Shown: positions 11,778-24,708 of the stretch, one piece after another
How positions within the stretch are numbered: position 1 is the first letter of the stretch
How the letters are laid out: each line of letters begins with the position of its first letter
Assembly (NCBI GenBank): GCA_000320545.1
Contig: ADNK01003167.1
Span: forward strand, 18,501-82,500
Origin: Bigelowiella natans CCMP2755
Lineage: Eukaryota > Cercozoa > Chlorarachniophyceae
Reading direction: 5' to 3'
Length of the DNA stretch: 64,000 nt
Made by a program: the position numbers and the translations under genes
The notes under the pieces: generated by a model
The model's database searches: none
Seen by the model: only the letters and a program-made list of their open reading frames with translations
Told to the model about the DNA's origin: nothing

Positions 11778-13633
11778 TTTTTTTCTATTACGCGCTAGTA
11801 TACAGTATGCTCCAGCTACCACTGAATAGAAGGCTTAGAAAGCATCAAACTAGATAAACTGATATGGGAGACTGAAATTTGATGCGGACACTCATGAGCA
11901 AAACACGGATGATTTTTGTCCTGCAAATGCCCGTTTAACATTAGATATTAATCTTGCTGCGATTTATCGCGAGGGCTACATTGTTATTTGTACTAGCTTA
12001 GAAAGCTATATCTTACAATGAAGGAAATTCGTTGTTTGAACTACTACTAGGTTAGAAAACAACTAGATCTCCCACCAGGCCGCGTAGGAGCAATAGGCTT
12101 GAGAGAGACAGCAGCTTACATGAAAGACGGTGAAGGTTATCTGAAAGGTAAGATGAAGATAAATCATACTGATTTATACTGTTATATGCTATACATAAGT
12201 ATGACTCATATTTTGTTTCCAGAGCGTGTTGAAATGCACGGTCCGGTCTTTAAAACTGGGCTATTTTTCCGCCCAACAGTGATGGTAGGCTCAAAGGCTG
12301 CAGTCCGCGACTTTCTACCTGTTGAACCTAGTGTCTCTGAAAGTTCTCTACCTCCATCCTTTGTCCAGCTTCATACGCCTTACTCGGCGCTGAATCAAAA
12401 GGGAGATCAGCTTAAGGCTACCCGTGCAGTTTACTCTGAAATTCTTGGCAAGGAAGCTTTGTTGAGCTATTGGCCACAGATTCGGGCAAATATGGTTCAA
12501 TCGGTGGAGGATGGTCTTGCAGCATCATCCAATGGAGACAATATAATGACACCAATTCGTGACGGAGTGCTTGGCCTTTACTTTCAACTGTGGATGGGTT
12601 TGAACGTGAACGACCGAAATAAAAAACTTTTTACGGATTTCAATGCAGGACTACTATCCCCTATGCCAATAAATCTACCATGGACAGCATTTGGCAAAGC
12701 AATGAGAGCTCGTGAAACAATATGCGCGGAGACGAAGGCACTTATCGAGTCTCATATCCGTGATGGAAAAAACCAAGGTTTTGACTTATTTACGAAGGTA
12801 CTCTCTCAAGCAAGGGACGAAAGCGGTAAACCCTGGAGCACACACCGTATGTCGATAGTAAGCTTGCTATTTGTGTGGGGAGCTTACGAGGAGACTGCTG
12901 CCGTGATAACCAACACATTGAGATTGCTAAGCTTGCACCCCGAATATGTGCCCAAGATTCGAAAAGAGCTTGAGGAATTCGCGCCTAATGGTGTAGGAGA
13001 GGCTTCGTTGAAAGACTTGGCCTCGATGAGGTAGTGATAGGATAAAACAAAGAAGGAAAGCCAGATGGATCTTGTTGATACGTGCACGCAATAATATATT
13101 CTGTATAATGCTGCTAAATCACTGTGTGTATTACTAATAAGCAGAGTTTTTGCTGAAAAGCAGTGTCTATTCTTCTTATTCCTCCTCCTCCTCCTCCTCC
13201 TCTCAGCTTTCTTAGGGCATGTGTCAAGGAGGGAATCCGATTAATACCTCCAAGTGGTGGTGGCATGAGAGTAACAACTCAAGATATTGAATTGGCTGGT
13301 TATCGTATTCCAAAGGGCTGGGTAGTTACTGCAGATCCACGAATAGCTAACAAGCAAGAAGATATCTTCGGAACAGATATCGACAGCTATAACCCCGAGA
13401 GGTTCATTCAAAAGCGCTTTACTTCAAACGAGTTTTTCCCTGGTGGAATAGGATCGCATGCTTGCCCAGGAATTGAAATGTCAGAATTGGTTTCCATGAC
13501 ATACTTAGCTTCTTTCATGGAGAATTTCAGCTCGTGGGAACAAACAGCTGGGACTAGCTTAGCTTGGAGTTACATTCCTTTCCAAGTAATGACAAATTTT
13601 CAGGTAAACCTAAAGCGCCGCACTTTTCCATAG
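11580..13633 (+). CDS. Cytochrome P450 (CYP26/CYP120/CYP51-like clan), ER-anchored
   Basis: A 494-aa heme-thiolate enzyme in four exons: 11580-11732, 12051-12147, 12223-13030, 13207-13633 (sum 1,485 nt, all phases match). An N-terminal TM anchor (about residues 14-33, GIAALLGLLILQLP) is followed by the LPPGRVGAIG hinge. Further landmarks are GPVFKTGLFFRPTVMVG, INLPWTAFGKAMRARE, and the I-helix region VWGAYEETAAVITNTL. The K-helix ExxR is KEGIR (exon 4), followed by NPERFI and the heme loop FFPGGIGSHACPG with the Cys ligand. Two features are unusual. The I-helix lacks the usual A/G-G-x-D/E-T-T order, and the heme loop has Gly where the conserved Phe (Cys minus 7) normally stands. His at Cys minus 2 is as in CYP51/CYP26. 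The substrate is unknown; a sterol- or isoprenoid-like oxidation is only a family-level guess. Confidence 0.95.
11738..11773. repeat. CT microsatellite in P450 intron 1
   Basis: A CT run starts five bases after the splice donor of P450 exon 1. It extends the reading frame artificially as Leu-Ser repeats. Confidence 0.9.
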
Positions 13634-15540
13634 CTCCCCGGCAAACAATTTGTCTCCAAAAAAACCTTTTCGTAAAATAGAATTTTAAAAATAGACATCC
13701 CAAAAATCTTCTCCTTAAATGGAATTATAGATATGTAAACGGTAGATAAGGAAATTCCCTACAAATGTCACATTTATACATATTTGTATGTTTGTTGAGC
13801 GCCCATAAAGTCTTAGCTACTGTAGAGATCAATGGCATAGTAAAATGTTTGGTCAGTAATTTTTTTGGTCATTATCTTCACAATCCATGCCTCCTACGGC
13901 ACATATGAATATCTGAAATCGCCACGTGTGCTGACCGACACATGCATGACAATGAACAACGTGACACATGGTACATGTGTGGCTGCGGTGTTCCTTCTCA
14001 ACTACTTTCTGGCACTTTCTCAAACGGTCCACGATCCGAACGTATTGCTGTAACTTGTGTACCGTTTGTGCTGGGCATCGCACAGCAGCGTAGTCTAGTA
14101 GTGCCGCATGGAAATAAACGGCGAGCCACACGTGGAACGTTCTTCAACGTTCAAGTAGGGGCACCTAGTCGGAGGCGTTCTGGCTTTGTGCATTCGGACG
14201 TCGAGACAAGTTGTCATTGGTGAAGGTTTCCTGTTGGCGCGGCAAAACTTTTGGAACCTTGTGTCCTGCTAGGCTTTGTTGTGCCCTGTTGGGAGTGATC
14301 AACGTGCGCACATGATGCTGCCAAGTGCACAACACAACGTGACGGGGCACCAAAGTGAGCATGTCTAACAACAGCATGCGTGCGCAAGCAGCGACAAAAC
14401 AAAACGGTTGCGATGACCACTTGCATTGTGTGTCGCATTGGCACTCGAATCGAACTGTGTCATCGCACTGCAGTCGCATGTTTCTTTGGAGTGCGGGCCC
14501 CAGCAACGTCTCAAGCTAGCAGGTCTTGAAGTGTCGAATGAAGTCCCATTGCTTTGAACAAGTTGAGGTGTGAACTTGCAACGATGCACAGCCAAAAAAA
14601 GGGCCACAGAGCGCACTCCTCAGTGCACGTGTGCTTTGGAACACAGGTGACATGTTCACATGTGCTTCAGAACGCACATGCTAGCGCATGTGCCTCTAGC
14701 ACGTGCGTGTGTTGCATTCATGAACGTGTGTGCAGTGTCACTGCACACGTGTTGACAGTGCGTGTGCACAGCACAGGGTGGCCACCACACGGTTCTCGAT
14801 GTCGCACAGGTGCTGTGTCAGAGGCCTAGCAAGCTGCAGACGCGGGAGTGGCCACGTTTGATTCTTCAGCGCTGCTGTGCATTGCGAAAAGCGCAGGAAG
14901 CTTTGTCAATGAATGCGCCGTGACTGATGCGGTTGTTCGTTTTCCACCATTGTCTCCCTGCAGCATCTTGTTTGTTTCTCCCAAAAACCATGCACGTTGT
15001 GCGTCCATTGCAAAATGACATGCATGTGCAGCTTGAAATGTGTCCCGCTGGCCGCATCATGCTGCTTTCCAAAGCACGGGTCATTCTGACGGGGTTGCAA
15101 GCAGCTGGCCAGGCTGCATGACCAGAGGACTGGAGGAGAGCGTGTTGGTCACTTCTTCCTTCTTCACCAGCGTTGTGCCATCTCAAACAAACACAAAGAA
15201 ACGCACCTGGCAGGAAATCCATGCCTGCAAGTGACCACAATGAACGAAGCTGGTGTTGAAAAAGTGAATGAATGAATTGATTCCATTGGAGGTTGTGCAA
15301 GGTGAGTGAATCTGTGCAAGGAAAGAAACGTCGAAACGTTGAAACATTGAAACGTCAATCACACTTGACGTTCAACACGGTGCAGACAATGCGGTGCGTG
15401 CTGACGTGCGTGTGCGCCTCAAGGTTCAAGGTTCAAGACTCGTGTTTGTTCGACGTTCCAACAAGACGAGCCACTGGCTCTGTTGAGTGGCTGCTGGGCT
15501 GGATCGATGCGCCTCACGAAAAGAAAGAAAGAAAGAAAGA
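13634..15540. other. Intergenic island, microsatellite-poor
   Basis: About 1.9 kb with no supported gene. From 13.85 kb the sequence changes character: few microsatellites, many tgca/cacgtg-type words, and open frames on both strands without motifs. It leads into the LINE remnant at 15.55-16.03 kb. It may be older transposon sequence that can no longer be recognised. Confidence 0.5.
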
Positions 15541-15544
15541 AAGA

Positions 15545-15700
15545 AACCTGATGATCGACCACGTTTTCAAAGTGTTGCATGACACTTGCAAAGTGCAAAA
15601 CGCAGTGAACAATGAGAACAATGAACAATGATGAAAAACTGCACTTCCATTGTGTGATCCGACAAGACGCCTCGAACTGGCTTCAGTGAGGACTGACTAG
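15545..15700 (-). repeat. LINE 3' tail repeat (copy C)
   Basis: In reverse complement, 15551-15609 reads cactgcgttttgcactttgc and so on, matching the tail repeat after the RT at 7.4 kb. Like copy A it lies directly 3' of RT coding sequence in the RT's own orientation, which identifies the repeat as the LINE 3' UTR. It also shares a tgaacaatgaacaatga block with copy D at 30.7 kb. Confidence 0.8.
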
Positions 15701-15733
15701 CAAACTAGCGGGGTTCATGCAAATTGGCACGAA

Positions 15734-16035
15734 CTAAACATTGAATGCATCACAACTAGCAGCCAAATGACGACGACGCAAAGCATCCATCCTGAGCAGG
15801 AACTTCCTGACAGCCACGTCCACACGGAGATCAACGTTGGGGACAACCGAGGGGGCGCCGAGCAAAGACTCTGGTCTTGACAGAGTCAGGGGCATCAAAA
15901 AATGAAGAGCAACCAGGATGCACAGGGCCGAAAGCTGTTCTGATGTCGGAGAACAATTGAATTCTCACAGCATTCAAGTGAGCACGATGATGGATGAGGT
16001 GGTCAACATTGGGGTTGGCAGTGCTCGAGCTGAAA
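15734..16035 (-). pseudogene. LINE reverse transcriptase C-terminal remnant (second copy)
   Basis: The minus-strand translation gives VDHLIHHRAHLNAVR, which aligns with VNHLIHHCTHLNAER at the C-terminal zinc-knuckle region of the copy at 7.1-7.2 kb. The downstream part VAVRKFLLRMDALRRRHLAAS lies in a different frame and aligns with the out-of-frame tail of the first copy. At least one frameshift separates the parts. Nothing 5' of the knuckle is left, so this is a strongly 5'-truncated insertion. Confidence 0.8.
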
Positions 16036-17084
16036 CAACGATCTCCTCCTTCCTCGGCTTTACCGCACACAAATGACTGATTTTCCTCTTTTATTTGCAT
16101 TGTCGCACACGGAAAACATTGGCCATTTTGCTTCATTTCACATGATCCACAAAAGCAACAACAACAACAAGGCTTCCTTCCCCCCTCCGGACAAATAGGA
16201 GAATCACCTTTACCCTCACCGGCTATAGACTCTATCCGAGTGGGAATAGCGAATAGGAGATCCATTTTAAAATTGATTCGAACAATAGCGTTGTTCATTG
16301 ATGACAAACGTGGAATCTTCAGATTTAATCTGTTTTGGATAATGACCTTATATTCTCCCCCCTCCTTCTCCTTCCCGCTAAGGACATCAAGGTTATCAAT
16401 TGGTTATTCCCATATCCTACACACTTATGAGGTTTATAGATGATTTTGGCTCTATCTTAGGAACGTAATTGTGATAATTTTGGTGGGTGGGTTAGTCTCT
16501 TTGAAGAATATAATTGGCAATGATGGACAAAGAAGGAGAATTCAAGTAGTTGGTGGCAGCAGCTTCGAGAAGACATCGTATTCGTCATCATCATCAACAA
16601 CACCAATATCACAGCGGAAGGTGATGACAATTATGATTTGGAATTCTCCTAATGGATGATCAACCCTTCCTTTCTCATATTTCATCATGATGGCAAGATG
16701 GTTGTCGATATATTCATAATGATGATGATGATGATGATGATTTTTCAGTGGAATGTAGCGCTGCCCCCCATAGAAAAAGTCAGGGAGACAAGACTTTGTT
16801 TATTGATGTTTGTCTCTTCTACTACTACTTCGTTATCATCAGTCATCTGGCCTTACCCACTTGGAACCAAATCCCCCACGCTCAGTGCCGCACAGTAATA
16901 ATAATAAATGGTGATGATCGATCATCACTTGATAAATATGATGATTATTATTTCCTCCTCCTTATTCTAGAAATTCTAGAAGTCCCAATCTCACTCCTAT
17001 TAGACGTCATCATAATATATATATATATATATATATATATGTTATACACCTTTAATGTCGTCTTTGTCGTCTTTCTGTCTACAG
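16036..17084. other. Probable 5' region of the SAM-methyltransferase gene; N-terminal exon(s) unresolved
   Basis: The exon at 17085 starts inside a codon, so at least one coding exon must lie upstream on the plus strand. Open frames at about 16080-16330 (Gln run, then a basic stretch including RRSILKLIRTIALFIDDKR) and at 16471-16620 are candidates. I could not pick a start codon or a phase-1 donor with confidence. Confidence 0.4.
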
Positions 17085-17628
17085 AATCAAGAAACCCTCG
17101 GTATTTTAGCGACGAGGAGGCAAGGAATGCTGTCAATGGTGGGTTGGGACGCCTCTTCCGGAACATATCAGAAGAAGACTTAACCCCAAGATGTACTACT
17201 ACTACTACTACTACTACTACCACACACTCTATGTAAAGTGTGCTACACAATATATGGACTATTACAACATATGCAGTAGCTGATTACTACCAGCAGCACG
17301 TATTTGGTCAACTAATAATCGGGAGAAATATCATTAGACGGGACATCATCTCATATTTACTCAATATAATATTCACCCACTCTCAGAATCGACAATGTGC
17401 GGCGCGTGTGTGTGGTGTTGTCATTCTTGTTTATTCTTCTTCTTCTTTTTCTTATTTCTTCTCGTCCTCGTTTATGTGATGTTGTTGTACAGTGAGCGAA
17501 TTAAGGAAAAAGATCAAAAGCCGCTTAAAGCTTTTATTAGAGAAACAGAGGGTATTAAGTAGTCCATATGCAATACACACAGGAGAGGAACATACTTAAA
17601 CGCTTATTTATGCTTTAACAAACTCCTC

Positions 17629-17679
<51 letters not shown>

Positions 17680-18027
17680 ATACTAACTAGGAATTCATAG
17701 CTCTCGAGGACGAAATCGGATGCGATCCTGGTGGACTTCCAAAGGTAGTAAGTAGAAGAAGAAGTATTACCCTGGTGGATTTCCAAAGGCAGTACGTGAG
17801 TGTGTATGTGTGTATGTAACAAGAAGAAGAAGAAGAAGTAGTTGTAGTGGTAGGAAATAAGTATTGATTGCTAATTATTATTATGATGTACTGTGCAGAT
17901 ACAGGGTCAATCTATGGAAGCTGTACTTGCTGGAGTTGGCGTGAGCAAATGGAGCATTGTAATAAAACCGTTGATACGTCGTCTTCTAATATCGCCCATC
18001 ATAATATTATAATGACAATACACATTC

Positions 18028-18068
<41 letters not shown>

Positions 18069-19652
18069 GTACCCAAACGCGATCTCTTTTTATTCCGTTG
18101 CTGCTTTGCTCATGTTTCTCGTCAAAATTTTCTTTTTATCTCATCAAGGTTTTGATGCAAAAGCAAGAAGTAGATTTGATGCGAGTTGTGACCTTCGAGC
18201 AAGAAGATTGGCTGAATCTTGGAATTGATGAGGAATTGGATCAAAAGAGAATATTAGAGGCCTACTATCTCTGTAAAGCCGCGGATGTAGATCCGTGCAA
18301 GTACAGTCGTTTAAGAAATATTCAGGATGATGATGCTATTGGAGCAGGGAAATCATCGTCAATATCAAAAACAGGTAATTTGTGATAGATTTGGTAGAAG
18401 AAGATATAGCCACCAAGGGCTACTACTTATTACGACAATGAGTGGATTGATAACAAGAGAGAAATAAGAGAAAGGGAGAGAGAGTGAAAAAGAGAGCCAA
18501 CTACTACTACTGCTCATCATCTTATTAATCAAACACATCTCTTCCCCTGTAGTCATCATCACAGTGCTACTGTGTGATTAGCAGAAACTCATGCGAAACG
18601 ACGCTTTAATATCCTCCTCCTAATGAGAATCATTATTAACTCAGGAAAGCAGCAGAAGTTACCTCCATTAGTAAATCCATTTAAACCTATCGGGCCTGAA
18701 CTACCTCTATTCTATGACGAACAATTTAGAGAAGAAATGCGTATGGAAGCTAGGAAACATGAATATCAAAAAGGTAATAAGTCAGTGATATGATAATTGT
18801 GACTTCATCGATAAGTAAACAATAGAGGATGATGGATAGTAATGATGATGATGATGATGATGATATTTCCTCTTATACTGAATAGTTGTTATTGTCCTCA
18901 TGATCACATATCATCCGTACATGCTTTTAGAATTAGCAGCAAGAGCAGAAGAAGCATCAAAGGATAATGTTATTGACGATGACAATTCTAAACGTGGACA
19001 TCATAACTCACGATTATTCACGATTGCATCATCATCATCATCATATCAGAGGGATAATAGTAGTAGTAGAAGTAGTAGTTTAACTCGCATCTTCAAGAAT
19101 GGAAAAGGACCTGAAGATTTTTGTGATGATGAGTATCTCAACGATGATGAGCACAAGATATCGAGTACCTACTATATGCCTCCTATCAAAGGAGGAGGAG
19201 GAGCTAAAGTAACTTAATTCATATCATAAATGAGAAGACCATATTTACAAATACATCATTTTTTTTCCCCTTCTTCTTCTTCTTCTTCTTCTTCTTCTTC
19301 TTCTTTTTCTTCTTCTCCCAATCCAAATATTACAACAAAGATTATCACCTCACTTCCAAGGTTCCTCCTCTTCCCCTCTTGAATAATGAATCATACAAGT
19401 TGTTTGTGATAATCTTCATGATCATCATCAGGAATATAGGCCACAAATAATACCTTGGACTCGGTGGAAATGGGATTCATACTATGTTAAATGGTAATGA
19501 TTGTAAGAATCTAACAGAACAACTGTCAATATCACACTACAACGACGATTATTATAGTCAATTTGTGGTGCGAAAACCACTCTTCAACGATGATGATGAG
19601 GATGATGATATGACGGTGATAATGATAATGACGGTTTTCACGCAAGAAGATG

Positions 19653-19691
<39 letters not shown>

Positions 19692-20699
19692 ACCAATGGA
19701 ACTACTACAAAATGTACCATTACTGGTGGTTTGTGTTAGAACCACAAGCATCATCATCGTTTATCCTCCTCACTTCTTCTTCCAATCACACAGCCGTGAG
19801 CCGTTTGAAAGACTTGTAAGGTACAAAGGGCGACTACGCTCATTCTTACGCGAGAAACTCAATCCAACAGACAGAATACTGGTACTACTAGATGATTATC
19901 ATTGTTGTGATTACTATCATTATTATGATTATATGTTGTTGGAACCAAGGTTTATCGGTAATATATTGATGGATGCTGTTGTTGTTGTTACTACTACTAC
20001 TACTACTACTACTACTATCTTTATCGCTAATATATTGATGGATGCTGTTGTCGCTGCTGTTGCTTCTACTATCATTATCAAAGTCGTCGTTGTAAAACAT
20101 CCTCTTAATTATATATCCTATTTTTATTTGATAATATGTTTTATTCGCCTTCTCCCTCTCCTTATCCCCCCCTTCCAACTCCGCCTTCTCCTTTCTTTCT
20201 TTCTTTCTTTCTTTCTTTCTCTTAAAAGGTAATTGGATGCGGCCTATCTGAACTTAGCCATGGTCTCTACAAGGATGGGTGAGTTATCTATCTACTACTA
20301 ATGTCAAACCACCTACAATCATCACTATCACTACTGCTACTCGTATTGCTGGTAAATAAATAGTGCATTTTATTACTTTGATAGGTTTTTCTTCATCACG
20401 AATATAGATTTCTCTGAGGAAGCTATACGTATTATGCAAGACAGGTGGGTTAAGTAGTAGTGCCAATATATGGTCAATCAATCATTTTATTGAAGAAGCT
20501 TGCTATCGATAGTAGTGACGATGATGAAATCTATAGTCATCAACACCATCATCCTTCTCTTCATCATTATCATCATCATCATCATCGTTGTCATCATCGT
20601 TATTATCATGTAGGAGTCATAATCAATTTAAGAAGATGAGTTGGCAAGTCTTAGATGTCACTGATATGCATTCTATTCAGAACAAGTAAGAAGAGAAGA

Positions 20700-20743
<44 letters not shown>

Positions 20744-21165
20744 TAATACTGATGTACCTCCCTCCTAATATGCTACTACTACTACGACAATGACTACCTC
20801 TCATGAATGTGCTACTTTCAAGTATCTTAGGGTAGTAGTATATGACTAAATGAATTGACACACACACACACACACACACATTAGCACATATGAAAACCAG
20901 TTATTGATGACTATTTTGTGATGGTATATAGTTTATCAACAGCACACACTATTCATTGGTAATTTAGGAGTTACGATGTAGTGATCGATAAAGGATTGAT
21001 GGACTCAATGCTGATGGTGGGAAGAGGAGGAGGAGGAGGAGGAGACTGCAGAAGAAGAGAAGCAACCATAGATCATCATCATCATCATCATCATCATCGT
21101 GTGCGTATGGCCGTGAATGAGGTATATAGGGTTCTTAAGCCAGGAGGCACCTTCTTCCAGGTATA

Positions 21166-21201
<36 letters not shown>

Positions 21202-21368
21202 TTGTGCTACATTGAGCATGTTCTTATTGTGATGACGACGCAAATTGCTTAATTCTTCTCTTCTCTTTGGTTTATTACACATATACTAGAGTTGTTGTCA
21301 TCAACCCCCCCTGTTGTCGTCGTAGCAAACTTGTCTAAATGATGAGTTTTGTAGCAGCTGCTGTTATT

Positions 21369-21402
<34 letters not shown>

Positions 21403-22468
21403 AGATATAACGGCTAGAGAATAAGCTATTCCATGATAAAGAAAATAAATATGTGAGAGATTTGAATCCATATGATTTTGGATTATGATGATGCGATGTC
21501 CTGTCATTCTAATCGTCGTTGAAGAAGGAGTAGTAGGTAATGAGCTGATAAATGCCTTCAAATCATTTGCTGCTGCTGCTGCTGCTATCATCATCATCAG
21601 TTCAGTGCAGAAAGGCCTGAAACTCGTTTGAGCGTGTTAATGGGCACCATTGATAAAGAGGACAGCAAAAACAACAATCATCACCGCAAGATGTTCCACG
21701 CAAAACAGAATACAAATGAAGCAGCAGCAGCAGCAGCTGCACCACCACCTCGTGGTTACAGTGGAGGGGGGTAAACAAATTAAGTGATACTTATTATGAA
21801 TACTTGGGTTCCACATCATTTCTTCCTGATGATGTTGATGATGATGATGATGATGATGATGACAATGATAATGCCGCACGTATATATAATGTAGTTGATA
21901 ATACTATCCAGGGCACTCTACTGGACTGTGACCCAAGATATACTTCCACAAAGCAGCAAAGACCAACAGCTGCATGCCTACGATGATCAATGTGATGATG
22001 ATGATGATGATGATGATGACAGCAGGAGAGATATTCGTTCCCAACACAAGGAGCTTCACAACTACCACCAGCACCACCAGCACCAGCATCTCCTCCTTCC
22101 TTTTGTTTATGTATGCCAAAAACCGAGACTCCTTGGTAATGTACTACTACTACTACTACTACAGTCCACTCTCTTTGTTATGTGATCGATTATTTACATT
22201 GTCCAAGCCATTATTTGCTTAATAATATCACAAATGGTTTATTTTTCTGTTGGTGCTATATTTGGTGGTTTCATAAAACAGCTAATCTTTCCCTTCGTTT
22301 TCTAATGATTTGTTTGACTTTCTGGTAGGTTCAACTCTCCTCCCCCTCCAAGAGATTACGCATACCCCTTTTGCAACCCGACCTATTGATCTTCGTACAG
22401 ATGAAGAGATTCGAAAACAACCTCTCGGCCCCGAAAATCTTCCGGCATCAACAGCATTTTATAAATAA
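17085..22468 (+). CDS. SAM domain + METTL13/eEF1A-KMT4-like methyltransferase (5' end unresolved)
   Basis: Fifteen phase-consistent exons giving at least 600 aa: 17085-17192, 17493-17551, 17899-17958, 18149-18374, 18645-18773, 18931-19208, 19432-19493, 19794-19881, 20229-20278, 20385-20444, 20614-20685, 20968-21160, 21601-21770, 22026-22135, 22329-22468. The N-terminal part is helical and basic. Exons 3-4 form a sterile-alpha-motif domain (SMEAVLAGVGVSKW, KQEVDLMRVVTFEQEDW, LGI). Exons 7-14 form a class I methyltransferase of the METTL13/eEF1A-lysine-methyltransferase type: WDSYY and PFERLVRY, AdoMet motif I VIGCGLSELSHGLY, ITNIDFSEEAI (acidic motif II), DVTDMHSI, VVIDKGLMDSML, and EVYRVLKPGGTFF. 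The final strand is FVYVCQK. A (Gly)6 and an (His)8 run interrupt the domain inside exon 12. By family it would methylate a protein lysine or N-terminus such as on EF1A; this is inference. Confidence 0.82.
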
Positions 22469-22611
22469 ACCGTAGCAGAGTGCACGGCGACATATAGCTA
22501 GTACTAGAAGCTTGATTTGGTAGCAGCGTTACCATACACATCGAATGATTGGAATGGTAGCATAAGTCACTATGATCCCTCTCTCCCTCTTCCCACCCCC
22601 TCTCCCACCCT

Positions 22612-22654
<43 letters not shown>

Positions 22655-24708
22655 AATAACGAAAACCTAATAATTTATACTATAATATTGGGTCCACTAG
22701 CTGTTACTCTGATGCAATTCAACAATATACATTGGCTATGACATGCATATGTACACGTACATGTATGAAACGGATGTTATTAAGTGATTAAATATTTTCA
22801 ATTGTCATCCTACTGTAGGTGTGCAAAGCTGCGACTGAAGCGTTTGTATTGCATGTGTTTGTTTGCAACTCGCAATGTGCATGATGCAGCAAAAGCATTG
22901 GTGTAATGTCGCTCATGGCATACCGCACAGTCATTGATTCGTCGTTTGGTTTCGTCTTCCCTGTCCACCACTACTACTGTTAGTTACATGCCGTAGTCGT
23001 TATTGACCACAGTCAGCATGCACGGGCCAATTTATTGGCAAGTGATGATCCCGTCTTTGATTATGACGCTACATGTTTCACAATGTGCGTAATCTTTATT
23101 GCATTGTCCACGTCTAGACGTGACAGCATGAAGCTACCAATGTCGCCAGCTCCACTGATGCGATGCGCTGGGGAGTGTGATTTGAGTGTTTGATGCCAGT
23201 TGCATCTGTTGGATTTTAGTTTGCATCCAAGCAGGCGTTCTGCGAGTCGCATGGCCTTTGGCCTTTGGAGTGTCAGCTGTCCATTTGTCTTCGAAAGTGG
23301 AGGTGAATGGCTTATGAACAATGAGCGCAATGTTTCTCAGCATCTTTCCTGAAATTATTTGATGTTTCAGTTTTGACGATGGGAACGTTGTTTGTTCGAT
23401 CAGTAAGTCATCGGTGTGTTAGAGTGATTGAAGTGAGCCTGTAAAACGCGGGCAGTAGGCATGTGATGTTTTCCTTAGCATGGTTTGTGTTTGCGATTTC
23501 AAGTAGCAGGTAGCGACTGCTCTATTTGTGGCATTCAGTTATCTTTTGTGTGCCCTCTGCCGTCGCCAATTGAAGCGATTGTGCGTATAGGCCAGACTTT
23601 GAAAAACGTCTGGACGTTTGCAGCTTCAGTCCTGTGTTAGGGTGGCAATGTGTTAGAGAGCACGTGAGGCGCGCATCATCGAGTGTAGATCCTGGCATTC
23701 CCGCCAGGACTCGTTTCAGTACTAGAATACCTGCTTGCTGGGCAGGTTGTTCAAAGAATCTGTCCTGAGAGCCCATTTCGTACTAGCACCCAAACTAGCA
23801 AAATGTGGTGACCACCATGTGCATGCATGCACATGTGCGTGCATACCACTTGCAAACGCTACAGCCCTTCCTAGCTTTGCAAAGCTGAGATGACTCCTGA
23901 ATAAGAACGTGATGTCATTTCATCACATCTGTTGTCGGCGTGACGTGCACATTTATTGCACGGCACAGCATCGCGCCACATGCACACCGATGCAAGGTGC
24001 ACATCACATGACCTTATATTCCGCCATGCATTCACACGCCAGCATTCAAACTATTTAAGTGCAACAAGTAGGCTATGTCTGCACCACGTTTGCAGATTTA
24101 TTACACGATGTGTTCATCGCGCGCGGATAAATTGATCGATCTAGCGATAGATCGAATCGAAGTTGTGCACATGCATGCAATGGTGGATGGGTGGTGGTAA
24201 TGGAGCACATGAAAAAAGTCAATTTGTACATGTACGCTATTACACAGTAGATACGCTAATGCTTAAAATTGTTGGCAGCATCGTTCTTGCTTACTAATAT
24301 TTCTTCTCACGTATCCATGGAGCTAGCTAGCCTTCAAGGAATGATGATGATGATGATCATCATCATCATCTATGTGCCAAATTTCCATTATCATTATATC
24401 CTAGCTTTCAGTTCTTCATTCCAGAGATCAAGTTATTCTCTTTAATGACAATGCTCAAAATCCTCCTACGTGATCAACTACTACTACTACTTCTACTTCT
24501 ACAACTACTACGACTAAAGTCCCTTTGAGATATGTTTTAAGATTCGTTTTGAATCTTTTCTTACCGCTGCGAGTTTAAGCCTGAGGAGAGCATTGTTGTT
24601 ACTGTTATTATCACCTTGGTCATCATCACCACCTGTGATATGATCATTCAAACAATATACAACTTACATCAGCCTACTTTTCGATGATGCCGAATGATCA
24701 AGAATATG
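22469..24708. other. Intergenic island, no gene seen
   Basis: Starts with an AT run (22615-22649), then a microsatellite-poor island (about 22.8-24.2 kb) rich in tgca/gcatgc words. Short frames on both strands lack motifs. The LINE tail core was not found here. From 24.3 kb the usual GAT and ACT repeats resume before the 3' end of the DENN gene. Confidence 0.5.

Noticed and set aside
15831-16307. Cys-rich 158-codon minus frame as a novel cysteine-rich protein
   Set aside because: Its C-terminal half is the LINE remnant, and the Cys run comes from a short CAA repeat read in reverse.
19655-19688. CA runs and similar arrays as possible CRISPR or telomere repeats
   Set aside because: They are uniform dinucleotide or trinucleotide microsatellites without spacers, and no telomere-type unit was seen.
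19696-20232. 178-codon frame on the plus strand
   Set aside because: It runs through a true exon (19794-19881 in another frame) and an intron made of AT-rich and ACT repeats.
21080-21102. His8 run as a cloning tag
   Set aside because: It is a CAT repeat, like many non-coding CAT/ATC runs nearby, inside a spliced natural gene.
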